Shown: positions 1 through 5,263 of the stretch, one piece after another
Position numbering within the stretch: position 1 is the stretch's first letter
Layout: each line of letters starts with the position of its first letter
Assembly (NCBI GenBank): GCA_024763135.1
Contig: JANTGD010000144.1
Coordinates: forward strand, 1-8,347
DNA length: 8,347 nt
Direction: 5' to 3'
DNA from: Thiotrichales bacterium
GTDB lineage: Bacteria > Pseudomonadota > Gammaproteobacteria > UWMA-0217
The notes under the pieces: model-generated
Database searches by the model: none
What the model saw: the letters and a program-made list of their open reading frames with translations, nothing else
Told to the model about the DNA's origin: nothing
Position numbers and translations under genes: made by a program

Positions 1-364
1 GCTCCCAAAAAGCATAAGTGTTGCAACGATTTGAATAAAAACACTTTTTTCTGAGGAAAAAATGGTACTACTAAGCAACAAATTACTTCACAAATTTTCA
101 TTTTTTGGACTTTCATCAACTTAACACCACAAGATAACACTCAAATTGAGCATTTTTACTCTCTTTTTACTGTAACTCTTAATCTAGAAAGCCAGGTTAC
201 ACACTACGGAAAACGCGCAAAAAACTACCTTGAACTCTCTCAATGATCTAATAGGATCCTCATCGACCTGCCCCGCCTGAATCAGGAAACACAAACAGGG
301 CTTTCTATGTCTAACTACTTCAAGGGCCAAACCGGCCACAACCAGACCGTCCCCTTCCGACAGC
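1..364. other. AT-rich stretch without a supportable gene
   Basis: No reading frame here has convincing coding character. The only notable item is a 20-codon frame at 62-124 preceded by GAGG, too short to support. The minus-strand frame through 184-411 has no recognisable family features and lies downstream of, and partly over, the decaying Res fragment. I see no clear terminator or promoter. Confidence 0.6.
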
Positions 365-756
365 CTAACCCCGCCTGAACCAGTCAAAATCGACCAAGCA
401 GCGAGATTCATTGATTTCGTCGTGTGGGATCAATAGATAACACCAGCGCTTGCCGCTTCTGCTAGTATCTTGGACTTCATTCCAGGGTTTCGTTTCTCAA
501 CCATGTAGATCGTCTCTGCCGCCTCGGCAACGTAATCTGGTCTATATTCCCGCTGTTCTGGTCCGTCCTTATAGAAAATCAAAAACTGCCCCTTTACCGG
601 CCGAAACCACTTCTCTGCATCGCGCACCAAATCCGCCGCAAAACAACGCTCGGTGTCGGAGTCGAGCTTCTGCAACGGATAAAGGCACTTCTTAAAACTA
701 CCAAACAGCATCTGGTTGATCCGCACCTTGCCATCCGGTGTTTCACGGATGCCTCG
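365..756 (-). pseudogene. Type III restriction enzyme Res subunit (helicase-nuclease), C-terminal remnant, frameshifted
   Basis: Seen: the minus-strand translation from about 756 downwards contains the run RINQMLFGSFKKCLYPLQK, then DSDTER, then KWFRPVKGQFLIFYK, then EYRPDYVAEA...IYMVE. This is the pattern of the C-terminal PD-(D/E)xK nuclease end of Res-type DEAD/DEAH proteins, where PD(F/Y)V and the later E-x-K carry the metal site. That frame stops at 430-432. A second frame, entered around 450-465, reads SGKRWCYLLIPHDEINE and stops at 365-367. The family normally reads GGKPWxYLLIPHDxI in this place, so a frameshift plus loss of about 20-30 residues separates the two parts. The last nuclease residue also looks altered: MVEKRN is present where MVExK is usual. 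The whole helicase N-terminus is missing, because homology ends near 756 and foreign plus-strand coding begins near 785. In the live family this subunit cuts DNA with a Mod methyltransferase; no Mod gene is in view. It is a dead fragment. Confidence 0.75.
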
Positions 757-1183
757 AACCAGGTGTTTCTCCGAAGCAGCGGGTGCCAATGCCCTGCTGT
801 GCGTGACCATTCCCCTGCACGACCCGAAAAAGCTGCTGCAAGCGGCAGCCAAGGCCACGACCTGGACAAAAGCCAATCAGGCCCTGCGCGAACAGTTCCT
901 CGGTGATCTGCAAAAGATCTGTGCCGATGCGATCGAATTGCATGAGCTCGACACCCAGCGCGCGTTCTGGCGTGACCAGCTCAGCTTTCAGCAGCGTCGT
1001 GTCGACCAGGGGCTGGATGAATCGGTGACGTTGTGGCAGTTCGTGGAAAAGGCGCGGCAGGCGGAGTTTGAATATCAGCGGGACAAGGGCGCACTGGCGG
1101 CCACGGTGGTGGCGCTATCCCGGCAATATGGCGGTGAGGCATGGAAGCAGTTACAGAACTTATTAGACGCGATGCTGAACTGA
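716..1183 (+). CDS. Helical hypothetical protein, 5'-truncated, overlapping the ATPase gene
   Basis: The open frame runs from an ATG at 716, but its first 20 or so codons lie antisense to the Res remnant and are probably not native. Coherent protein character starts around 785 (residue 24, ALLCVTIPLHDPKKLLQAAA). From there it is a soluble, charged, helix-rich chain of about 130 residues with no membrane span, no cysteine cluster and no motif I recognise. The frame ends at 1181-1183, about 40 bases inside the next gene, whose ATG is at 1141. Such overlap suggests the two were once translationally coupled and made interacting products. GC content is higher than in the AT-rich flanks, so the pair probably arrived as a unit. 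I infer a head-truncated relic of a two-gene module; the function is unknown. Confidence 0.5.
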   Translation: MIRTLPSGVSRMPRTRCFSEAAGANALLCVTIPLHDPKKLLQAAAKATTWTKANQALREQFLGDLQKICADAIELHELDTQRAFWRDQLSFQQRRVDQGLDESVTLWQFVEKARQAEFEYQRDKGALAATVVALSRQYGGEAWKQLQNLLDAMLN

Positions 1184-2079
1184 GCCGGTGCGCCGGCTGG
1201 CTGAACCAGGGCTACTCAATCGTCGTAAAAGGACGGCCCGGCATTGGCAAATCGGCACTGCTGCGCCACCTGTTCACGCACGATACCCGTGCCGACATTC
1301 TGCCGATCTGGGTGAAGATGGCGCCACCCAAGGCGATGTTCCTCAACAAGGCCCAGTAGCTGCAGCGCGTGTGTGGACTGAATATTCCGAAGTCGATGAT
1401 CCCGCTCAAACACCGGCACCTAGCGCGACAGCCCGGGCGGGTGCACTGGCGATGGATTCAGTGCAATCTCTCCCGCGCACCGGTTGCCCAGCTCGCGGAT
1501 ATTCTGCTGGGCTCGTTCTACGACTGTCGCATTGTGGTGTTTGTGGAATCACTGGAACTGCCACCGACCCAGGCGGACTTTTTTCTGGAACTGATCAAAC
1601 GCACCCAACTCGTCGCCGCCGTCTGCGAAACCGTTCGGCGCGAACCCATTAAAAGACTGCTCTGGGATTTTGGAAAAAAAATCGAACTCAAACCCCTGCC
1701 CGCTCGGGCAACAGACGACATCACCACCGCTTGGCTGGAAGCCCCCGAAATCAGCTTTACCAACGAGAAATGCTGCAAGTCATTCCACAAATACGTGCAA
1801 CAGGAATCCGGCGGCGTACCGCTCGCGATCCGCGGCCTGCTCGAACACGCCAGCAAGCACCCGGAAATCGACTGCAAAGACCCGCGCAGTTACCGGCACG
1901 ATGCCGGTGTGCGGTATTTGGATATGACGCCAGCGCTCGTGCTGATCATTATCGGGTTTATGGCCATGCGCTATGTCTCGCGCGGCATGGGGGAGATGGA
2001 GATGCTGGTGTTGAGTAGGTTGCGAGTGTGCTGTTTTATGGGGTTTCGATTTTGGTTAGGAGGATGGGGAGGTAAGTGA
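1141..2079 (+). pseudogene. P-loop ATPase with C-terminal membrane segments, broken by an in-frame TAG and a 3' frameshift
   Basis: Seen: one frame encodes a nucleotide-binding protein. Walker A is GRPGIGKS at residues 31-38, and a Walker B-like strand IVVFVESLE lies at about 131-139. A later sensor-like helical region contains QESGGVPLAIRGLLEHA. Near the C-terminus is a hydrophobic span, TPALVLIIIGFMAMRYV. The frame is cut by TAG at 1357-1359, one C-to-T change from CAG (Gln), and resumes at once with clear homologous character. The frame used to 2079 ends in a low-quality tail. Shifting by one base near 2017-2018 gives VASVLFYGVSILVRRMGR with a stop at 2073-2075, which looks like a natural second membrane span with a positive end. 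I infer a two-span membrane-anchored AAA-type ATPase, now dead. The pieces 1141-1359 and 1369-2079 would be called separately by automatic tools. No named family recognised. Confidence 0.65.
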
Positions 2080-2090
2080 CCTATAAAGAC

Positions 2091-2114
2091 GTTCAAGTCC
2101 TCTCCTCGGCACCA
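2091..2114 (+). repeat. tRNA-Leu 3'-end fragment, probable attachment site (att) of an integrative element
   Basis: Reading from 2092: T-loop TTCAAGT (2092-2098), 3' T-stem CCTCT, acceptor 3' strand CCTCGGC (2104-2110), discriminator A and CCA (2112-2114). The acceptor complement GCCGAGG is the standard start of many gammaproteobacterial tRNA-Leu genes. No 5' half, anticodon arm or D arm exists upstream, so it is not a working tRNA. Tyrosine-recombinase elements that insert in a tRNA 3' end leave exactly such a duplicate at their far end. By that logic the element lies to the left of this copy, with the intact tRNA outside the window. No second copy is in this window. Confidence 0.6.
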
Positions 2115-2211
2115 GCTCTAAGCTACTGATTATTAATTCGTTTCAAGCACTTAAGTCTATTGCCCCATTCTTTCTAAAATCAAAGTGCCATCGACGTGCC
2201 AGTTTGGACCT

Positions 2212-2237
2212 CACCTGGGACCATCTAAACCTAGGTG
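2212..2237. other. Inverted repeat downstream of the XRE gene
   Basis: CACCTGGG (2212-2219) and CCTAGGTG (2230-2237) can pair over 8 bp with one G-U, around a 10-base loop. On the minus strand this falls about 12 bases after the XRE stop codon (2249-2251), the right place for a terminator, but no T tract follows. The rest of 2115-2248 shows nothing I can name. Confidence 0.25.
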
Positions 2238-2248
2238 ACCAGCTAATA

Positions 2249-2310
2249 TTAGGTCTTCGCTAGATTCAGCCCCTTAATTTCAACTGTTACTGATGCTAAA
2301 AGCTCATCTG
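2249..2310 (-). pseudogene. 3' fragment of the XRE regulator gene, cut off by the insertion sequence
   Basis: When the minus strand is read from the XRE fragment at 3504 directly into 2310 downwards, counting the GGTC duplication once, the frame stays open. It adds 20 codons starting PDELLASVTV and ends at TAA 2249-2251. The extension is amphipathic and helix-like, a normal C-terminus for a small XRE protein. This piece has no start of its own and is not expected to be made. Confidence 0.8.
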
Positions 2311-2314
2311 GGTC
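2311..2314. repeat. Target-site duplication GGTC, left copy
   Basis: GGTC directly precedes the left inverted repeat and recurs at 3504-3507 directly after the right one. A 4-bp duplication is the usual size for the IS407 subgroup of IS3. The restored XRE frame across the joint independently confirms these exact boundaries. Confidence 0.85.
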
Positions 2315-2326
2315 GGTAGTCCCCCC
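2315..2326 (+). repeat. IS left terminal inverted repeat
   Basis: GGTAGTCCCCCC is the perfect core. Beyond it the match to the right end is imperfect, with shared GGTT and AGTAGAA blocks as far as about 2353. Confidence 0.85.
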
Positions 2327-2375
2327 TGAAAATGGTTGCACTCAAAAGTAGAATCATCCAGAAAGGAGACTCTAC

Positions 2376-2642
2376 ATGCGTAAATCAAAATTCAGCGACA
2401 GTCAGATTATGACGGCCCTCAAGCCGGCCGAGGGTGGCACAGCAGTCCCGGACATCTGCCGAGAGCTCGGTATTAGTAGCGCCACCTTCTATAAATGGCG
2501 CAGCAAATACGGCGGCATGGACAGCTCCATGATCGCCCGTCTTAAAGAATTCGAGCTGGAAAACGCCCGGCTCAAGAAAATGTACGCCGAAGAAAAGCTC
2601 AAGGCCGAAATCGTTAAGGAAGCCCTGGAAAAAAAGTGGTGA
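2376..2642 (+). CDS. IS3-family transposase OrfA (IS407 subgroup)
   Basis: This 88-residue protein binds the insertion sequence ends and forms the N-terminal part of the OrfAB transposase. The start is fixed by AAGGAG at 2363-2368, seven bases before ATG 2376. It opens RKSKFSDSQIM, typical of the HTH_Tnp_1 family. The helix-turn-helix lies around residues 24-44 (DICRELGISSATFYKWRSKYGG). A leucine-zipper-like helix follows at about 52-85 (LKEFELENARLKKMYAEEK), used for multimerisation. Length and motif order match intact IS407-type OrfA proteins. It overlaps orfB by seven bases in the -1 frame. OrfA made alone usually damps transposition, by family knowledge. Confidence 0.93.
   Translation: MRKSKFSDSQIMTALKPAEGGTAVPDICRELGISSATFYKWRSKYGGMDSSMIARLKEFELENARLKKMYAEEKLKAEIVKEALEKKW
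2630..2636 (+). promoter_or_regulatory. -1 programmed frameshift slippery heptamer A AAA AAG
   Basis: The zero-frame codons AAA AAG (2631-2636), preceded by A, form the canonical A AAA AAG heptamer, six bases before the orfA stop. Slipping back one base continues directly into orfB (GTG at 2636) and would give the OrfAB fusion transposase typical of IS3 elements. I did not find an obvious downstream stimulator by eye. Confidence 0.8.
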
Positions 2643-3463
2643 AGCCAGCTCGACGACGGGAGCTGGCGCACAAAGCCGTGACTGAGCGATCCTTAAGCAT
2701 ACGCCTAGCCTGTCGAGCATTTAACATTAGCGAACGCTGTTACCGCTATCACCCCAAGCTCAGTGGTGAGAATGAGGAAATAGCGGATTGGTTATTGCGC
2801 CTGACCCAATGGCAACGCAACTGGGGCTTTGGGCTGTGTTTTTTATACCTGCGCAACGTCAAAGGCTATGGCTGGAATCACAAACGCGTGTACCGCATTT
2901 ACCGAGAATTGGAGCTAAACCTACGTATCAAGCCCAAGAAACGAATTGTGCGCGACAAACCCGAGGCGCTCACTGAACCATCCCGCCTCAATGACACGTG
3001 GTCCATGGACTTCATGCACCATGAGCTGGAAAATGGACGCAGCTTCAGGCTGCTCAACATCAATGACGACTACAACCGTGAAGCCTTGGCCATTGAGGTG
3101 GATTCCTCGTTGCCTTCAGAGCGAACCATAAGGGCGTTAGAGCAAGTGATTGAGTGGCGGGGCAAGCCCAAGCGCATTCGCTGTGACAACGGCCCGGAGT
3201 ATATTTCCACGTTAACCCAAGCGTGGGCAAAGCGTAATGGCATTGAGCTGTTATATACCCAGCCGGGCAACCCACAGCAAAATGCCTACATTGAGCGTTA
3301 TAACCGCACGGTTCGCTACGACTGGCTCAATCAAAATTTATGGGAGAGCGTTGCTCAGGTGCAGGACTTTGCGACACAATGGATGTGGCTTTATAACCAT
3401 GAGCGTCCAAACATGGCATTGGGCGGCATTCCCCCAAAACAACGCAGCGCCATGGCTGCATAA
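2636..3463 (+). CDS. IS3-family transposase OrfB, DDE integrase catalytic domain (IS407 subgroup)
   Basis: This is the catalytic part of the transposase, normally made as an OrfAB fusion through the slippery A AAA AAG site. The nominal GTG at 2636 may be only the point where the frame opens. The N-terminal segment (about residues 46-97) resembles HTH_21. The integrase core contains D125 (WSMDFM), D184 (RCDNGPEY) and E220 (NAYIERYNRT). The D184-E220 gap of 35 residues is the classic DD(35)E spacing. The C-terminus NMALGGIPPKQRSAMAA is the usual end for this subgroup, so the protein is full length and looks active. It cuts and joins DNA at the element ends by a circle intermediate, according to family knowledge. 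Confidence 0.93.
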   Translation: MVKPARRRELAHKAVTERSLSIRLACRAFNISERCYRYHPKLSGENEEIADWLLRLTQWQRNWGFGLCFLYLRNVKGYGWNHKRVYRIYRELELNLRIKPKKRIVRDKPEALTEPSRLNDTWSMDFMHHELENGRSFRLLNINDDYNREALAIEVDSSLPSERTIRALEQVIEWRGKPKRIRCDNGPEYISTLTQAWAKRNGIELLYTQPGNPQQNAYIERYNRTVRYDWLNQNLWESVAQVQDFATQWMWLYNHERPNMALGGIPPKQRSAMAA

Positions 3464-3491
3464 CCTTCTACTATTGGGTCAAACCAAAGAT

Positions 3492-3503
3492 GGGGGGACT
3501 ACC
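3492..3503 (-). repeat. IS right terminal inverted repeat
   Basis: GGGGGGACTACC is the reverse complement of the left end. Read on the minus strand, its ACTA supplies the TAG (3499-3501) that now ends the XRE frame. Confidence 0.85.
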
Positions 3504-3729
3504 GGTCCATACCCTCTTGTATCGAATAAGCGAAAACGATAAGCGTCACTGGACTGACACTGAGTGTCCTAGCAATCGAGTCCAACTTTTCAATCGTTGG
3601 GCTTTTCAGCCCTCTCTCTAGCGTTGATATATATGTTCTGCTAGACACATCTGAGAAATCTTCTTGCGTTAATCCCTGAGTTAATCTGATTTTTTGGAGC
3701 GCTTTTGCTACTGAGTCATTGAGCTTCAT
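3499..3729 (-). pseudogene. XRE-family HTH regulator, C-terminus removed by the insertion sequence
   Basis: The protein starts MKLNDSVAKALQKIRLTQGL and has a clear Cro/CI-type helix-turn-helix: LTQEDFSDVSSRTYISTLERG, about residues 20-40, with the conserved ERG-x-K-SPT follow-on. It would bind an operator as a dimer and most likely repress nearby promoters, including its own. The insertion leaves 75 native residues plus one Arg and a TAG from the insertion sequence end. The uninterrupted gene would encode 95 residues, ending at 2249-2251. The DNA-binding domain is intact, so the shortened product may still fold. It is transcribed away from the small ORF pair and excisionase gene at 3832-4491, a lysis/lysogeny-like divergent layout. 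Similarity to R-M controller proteins is possible but not specific. Confidence 0.85.
3504..3507. repeat. Target-site duplication GGTC, right copy
   Basis: It matches 2311-2314 and directly follows the right inverted repeat. Confidence 0.85.
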
Positions 3730-3733
3730 GGTC

Positions 3734-3741
3734 GTGGCTCT
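3734..3741 (-). promoter_or_regulatory. AGAGCCAC element before the XRE start codon (inverted partner at 3820-3827)
   Basis: On the minus strand AGAGCCAC ends exactly four bases before the XRE ATG (3727-3729). The same 8 bases on the plus strand (3820-3827) end exactly four bases before the ATG at 3832. This mirror placement suggests an operator overlapping both translation starts, or a shared start-site signal. No Shine-Dalgarno-like AGGAG is present at either gene. Confidence 0.4.
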
Positions 3742-3764
3742 ACTTAAATCACCATGAACTCACC

Positions 3765-3793
3765 TTGAAAACTAAAGTGCTACAATCTATAGT
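3765..3793 (+). promoter_or_regulatory. Probable sigma-70 promoter for the small ORF-excisionase set
   Basis: TTGAAA (3765-3770) and TATAGT (3788-3793) are separated by 17 bases, the optimal gap. Transcription would start near 3800 and leave a leader of about 30 bases before ATG 3832. It lies in the divergent gap shared with the XRE gene, so XRE control is likely by position. Confidence 0.5.
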
Positions 3794-3819
3794 GTTCATT
3801 AAGTACAAAATTAATCTTC

Positions 3820-3827
3820 AGAGCCAC
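3820..3827 (+). promoter_or_regulatory. AGAGCCAC element before the 3832 start codon
   Basis: This is the plus-strand partner of the repeat at 3734-3741, with the same four-base gap to the ATG. It supports 3832 as the true start of the first downstream ORF. Confidence 0.4.
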
Positions 3828-3831
3828 TTTA

Positions 3832-4002
3832 ATGTTTGATACTCACAGTGACGCAGAACTTTTATTATCCACATTTCTGCCTTCGGATGAATACAGGCGC
3901 TTTGAGTACTTTTTTTCATCATCTGCAAGCAGATGGGCATTTGTCGTTTGTGAAGAACAACACCAATTCTGGATGTTGGTCAAAGAACCATATCTTTGTT
4001 AA
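3832..4002 (+). CDS. Small hypothetical protein, 56 residues
   Basis: It reads MFDTHSDAELLLSTFLPSDEY..., with a polar, foldable composition and a hydrophobic core strand RWAFVVCEEQHQFWMLV. It ends at TAA 4000-4002. I do not recognise a family. The start is chosen from the promoter at 3765-3793 and from the AGAGCCAC element at the same distance as in the divergent XRE gene. The longer frame that opens at 3836 in another phase covers the same bases, but its first 57 residues look like a shadow. It could instead be the head of a longer gene frame-broken near 4000; translation past the stop (PNVYPIYFANRG) keeps some protein-like character for about 15 codons. Confidence 0.45.
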   Translation: MFDTHSDAELLLSTFLPSDEYRRFEYFFSSSASRWAFVVCEEQHQFWMLVKEPYLC

Positions 4003-4006
4003 CCGA

Positions 4007-4297
4007 ATGTCTACCCTATTTACTTTGCTAACCGTGGAATGGATTCGCGTTAAGAAGATTTACTTAGCCGATCCAGATGAAAAAGGTATCAATTGGACGT
4101 GGAAAGAAGTCGGTAAAGTCTTCAAGATTTCACCGATCACTGAGATCCATCATGATATACCCTTGGTTTTCGAAACCGTTGATGGAGACGTTATAGCAGG
4201 GGAAGATATGGAAGAAACAACAGATGGTTTTGAGCGCGACATGATCTTCGGTTTAGCCGCAAAAAAAATAACTTCTCAAACATGGCTCCTGAAATGA
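4007..4297 (+). CDS. Hypothetical protein, about 96 residues, coupled to the excisionase gene
   Basis: From ATG 4007, four bases after the preceding stop, it reads MSTLFTLLTVEWIRVKKIYLADPDEKG and then a mixed, strongly acidic middle (VDGDVIAGEDMEETTDG). No motif recognised. Its TGA (4295-4297) overlaps the downstream ATG (4294) as ATGA, a coupling arrangement. No good ribosome site is visible, so it may depend on re-initiation after the 3832 ORF. The frame is open further upstream to 3836, so an annotation with 153 residues is possible. I prefer the shorter form because the upstream part overlaps the 3832 frame. Confidence 0.5.
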   Translation: MSTLFTLLTVEWIRVKKIYLADPDEKGINWTWKEVGKVFKISPITEIHHDIPLVFETVDGDVIAGEDMEETTDGFERDMIFGLAAKKITSQTWLLK

Positions 4298-4491
4298 ATT
4301 GGGTCACGATTCAAAAATTTGCATTGCTGAGCGGATACACAGTGCGTGCTGTTCAAACAAAGGTAGACAGAAATGAGCATTGGATTCAGGGGACGCACTG
4401 GACCAAAGCTCCGGATGGAAGAATCTTTATATCAATACGTCAAGTAGAACTTTGGATAGAGAGTGGAATTAGATCAAATGAACTAGTTTAG
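4294..4491 (+). CDS. Excisionase-like protein (Xis/Exc family)
   Basis: It reads MNWVTIQKFALLSGYTVRAVQTKV, then HWIQGTHWTKAPDGRIFISIRQVELWI. This is the pattern of small winged-helix excisionases: W-x-T-I-x-x-F...GYT..A...K followed by W.KAPDG.I.I....E.W. At 65 residues from ATG 4294 (69 from ATG 4282) the length is normal. Such proteins bind att DNA and steer a tyrosine integrase towards excision. The ATGA overlap with the upstream ORF suggests a coupled operon. No integrase gene follows: an IS630 remnant begins about 60 bases later, so the integrase may be lost, displaced or beyond the window. The tRNA-Leu 3' fragment at 2091-2114 is a fitting att partner but could belong to another element. 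Confidence 0.75.
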   Translation: MNWVTIQKFALLSGYTVRAVQTKVDRNEHWIQGTHWTKAPDGRIFISIRQVELWIESGIRSNELV

Positions 4492-4552
4492 TGTCCTAAA
4501 TTAGAATATATAATGATATAACAGGCATACTCCAATTGATTCCTATGCCGCT

Positions 4553-4865
4553 ATGCCTTCAACCATCGAAATCGTCCTGACAGAAATAGAAAAAATAGAG
4601 CTTAAAAAAGCGATTTCCAGTCGTATTTCCCCAGTTCGAGTGGTAACCCGTGCCAAAGCCATCCTATTGGCAGGCGAAGGTATCCCTAGTTATCAAATCG
4701 CACAACAGCTGGACAATTTCTCAGCCCACCGTTAACCAATGGCGCAAACGCTATAGAGATGCCCGTATGGCCGGCATTGTTAAAGGCCTATTAAAACGCG
4801 CGCGCCTCAACAGCCTAGCTCACCAGGGAATTTATGATCCGACAATAGAGAATCAGGCAACTTAA
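4553..4865 (+). pseudogene. IS630-family transposase N-terminal remnant, frameshifted
   Basis: The first frame (4553 onward) reads TEIEKIELKKAISSRISPVRVVTRAKAILLAGEGIPSYQIAQQLD, a typical IS630 N-terminal helix-turn-helix with the R...RA..ILLA signature. One extra A near 4715 sends it to a stop at 4733-4735. The next frame resumes ISQPTVNQWRKRYRDARMAGI, the recognition helix and following segment, and ends at 4863-4865. The DDE catalytic domain (about 200 residues) is missing. The last 20-25 residues do not resemble the family and may be fused foreign sequence. No matching terminal repeats were found. It is inactive. Confidence 0.75.
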
Positions 4866-5023
4866 AGGCGTCTATTTTTTACTCCAAAGCGATTGCTTAG
4901 GCCTGCCTCGCCTCCGGCTCCGATCAGCCTAGTTGCAAAAAGAAATAGTAGCTCTCAGAACGGAACCAAAGAGGCGTATTCTTTTCAATAAAGGTTAGAA
5001 ATGAGTCAATACCTTCCCCTACG
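4866..5023. other. Intergenic stretch with short inverted repeats
   Basis: TAGGC (4898-4902) and GCCTA (4927-4931) enclose a GC-rich run, CCTGCCTCGCCTCCGGC. TTCCCC (5014-5019) and GGGGAA (5028-5033) form a 6-bp hairpin that includes the stop codon of the minus-strand gene. Neither has a T tract. No gene is visible. Confidence 0.4.
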
Positions 5024-5263
5024 TCACGGGGAACCGTCTACGCTATCCTCAATACCTTTATCAGTGTCTTGAATAAATCCACGCTGGTCAGCAGATTTTT
5101 GTAACGCTTTTTCTGCTTGTTCAGTCCGTTGCGAATTTTTGCCATTTAGCCCGAAGATGGCACCGGTTATTACACCGATCGCCAGGGAGATCAAGGCTAC
5201 CAACAATATATTACGATACTTTCTTCTTTTATTAATAGAATTACTTTCATTCGCATCAGACAT
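5024..5263 (-). CDS. Small single-span membrane protein, 79 residues
   Basis: The start is supported by AAGGAG seven bases before the ATG on the minus strand. A short polar N-terminus with a basic stretch (NKRRKYR, residues 11-17) precedes one hydrophobic, glycine-containing span (about 18-39, LLVALISLAIGVITGAIFG). A charged tail follows with a short heptad-like helix (TEQAEKALQKSADQ). The basic N-side predicts a cytoplasmic N-terminus and a periplasmic tail. It has no signal-peptidase site or lipobox. I do not recognise the family. It stands alone, with about 160 bases to the IS630 remnant and more than 700 to the next gene. Confidence 0.65.
   Translation of the reverse strand: MSDANESNSINKRRKYRNILLVALISLAIGVITGAIFGLNGKNSQRTEQAEKALQKSADQRGFIQDTDKGIEDSVDGSP

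Larger units (their letters stand above)
2315..3503 (+). mobile_element. IS407-like IS3-family insertion sequence, complete, 1189 bp
   Basis: It carries orfA (2376-2642) and orfB (2636-3463) with a -1 frameshift signal, bounded by inverted repeats and flanked by GGTC duplications. The terminal 12 bases GGTAGTCCCCCC are identical at both ends, and a looser match continues inwards to AGTAGAA about 38 bases from each end. Both genes are open and the DDE residues are present, so the element looks able to move. The perfect target duplication and the repairable host gene suggest a recent insertion. The OrfA/OrfB sequence style and the 4-bp duplication both point to the IS407 subgroup. Confidence 0.9.

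Noticed and set aside
62..124. 20-codon plus-strand ORF with GAGG upstream
   Set aside because: Very short, in AT-rich DNA where such frames are common, with no further support.
184..411. Minus-strand 75-residue frame as a gene
   Set aside because: Its first part overlaps the YLLIPHDEI end of the Res remnant in a different phase, it has no family features and it has no ribosome site.
1357..1359. In-frame TAG as a recoded amino acid (pyrrolysine or suppressor)
   Set aside because: A second lesion in the same gene and decay on both sides favour simple inactivation; a CAG-to-TAG change is enough.
2314..2326. A 13-bp inverted repeat (CGGTAGTCCCCCC) as the insertion sequence end
   Set aside because: The extra C pairs by chance with the flank; only boundaries at 2315 and 3503 give a direct repeat (GGTC) and restore the XRE frame.
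3836..4006. N-terminal 57 residues of the 153-residue reading frame
   Set aside because: They overlap the better supported frame starting at 3832, have poor protein character and have no start signal of their own.
4895..4935. Integron attC-like hairpin (TAGGC...GCCTA)
   Set aside because: The outer arms do not fit the RYYYAAC/GTTRRRY consensus, and no cassette structure or integron integrase is present.
5014..5033. Rho-independent terminator for the small membrane-protein gene
   Set aside because: The 6-bp stem overlaps the stop codon and is not followed by a T tract.
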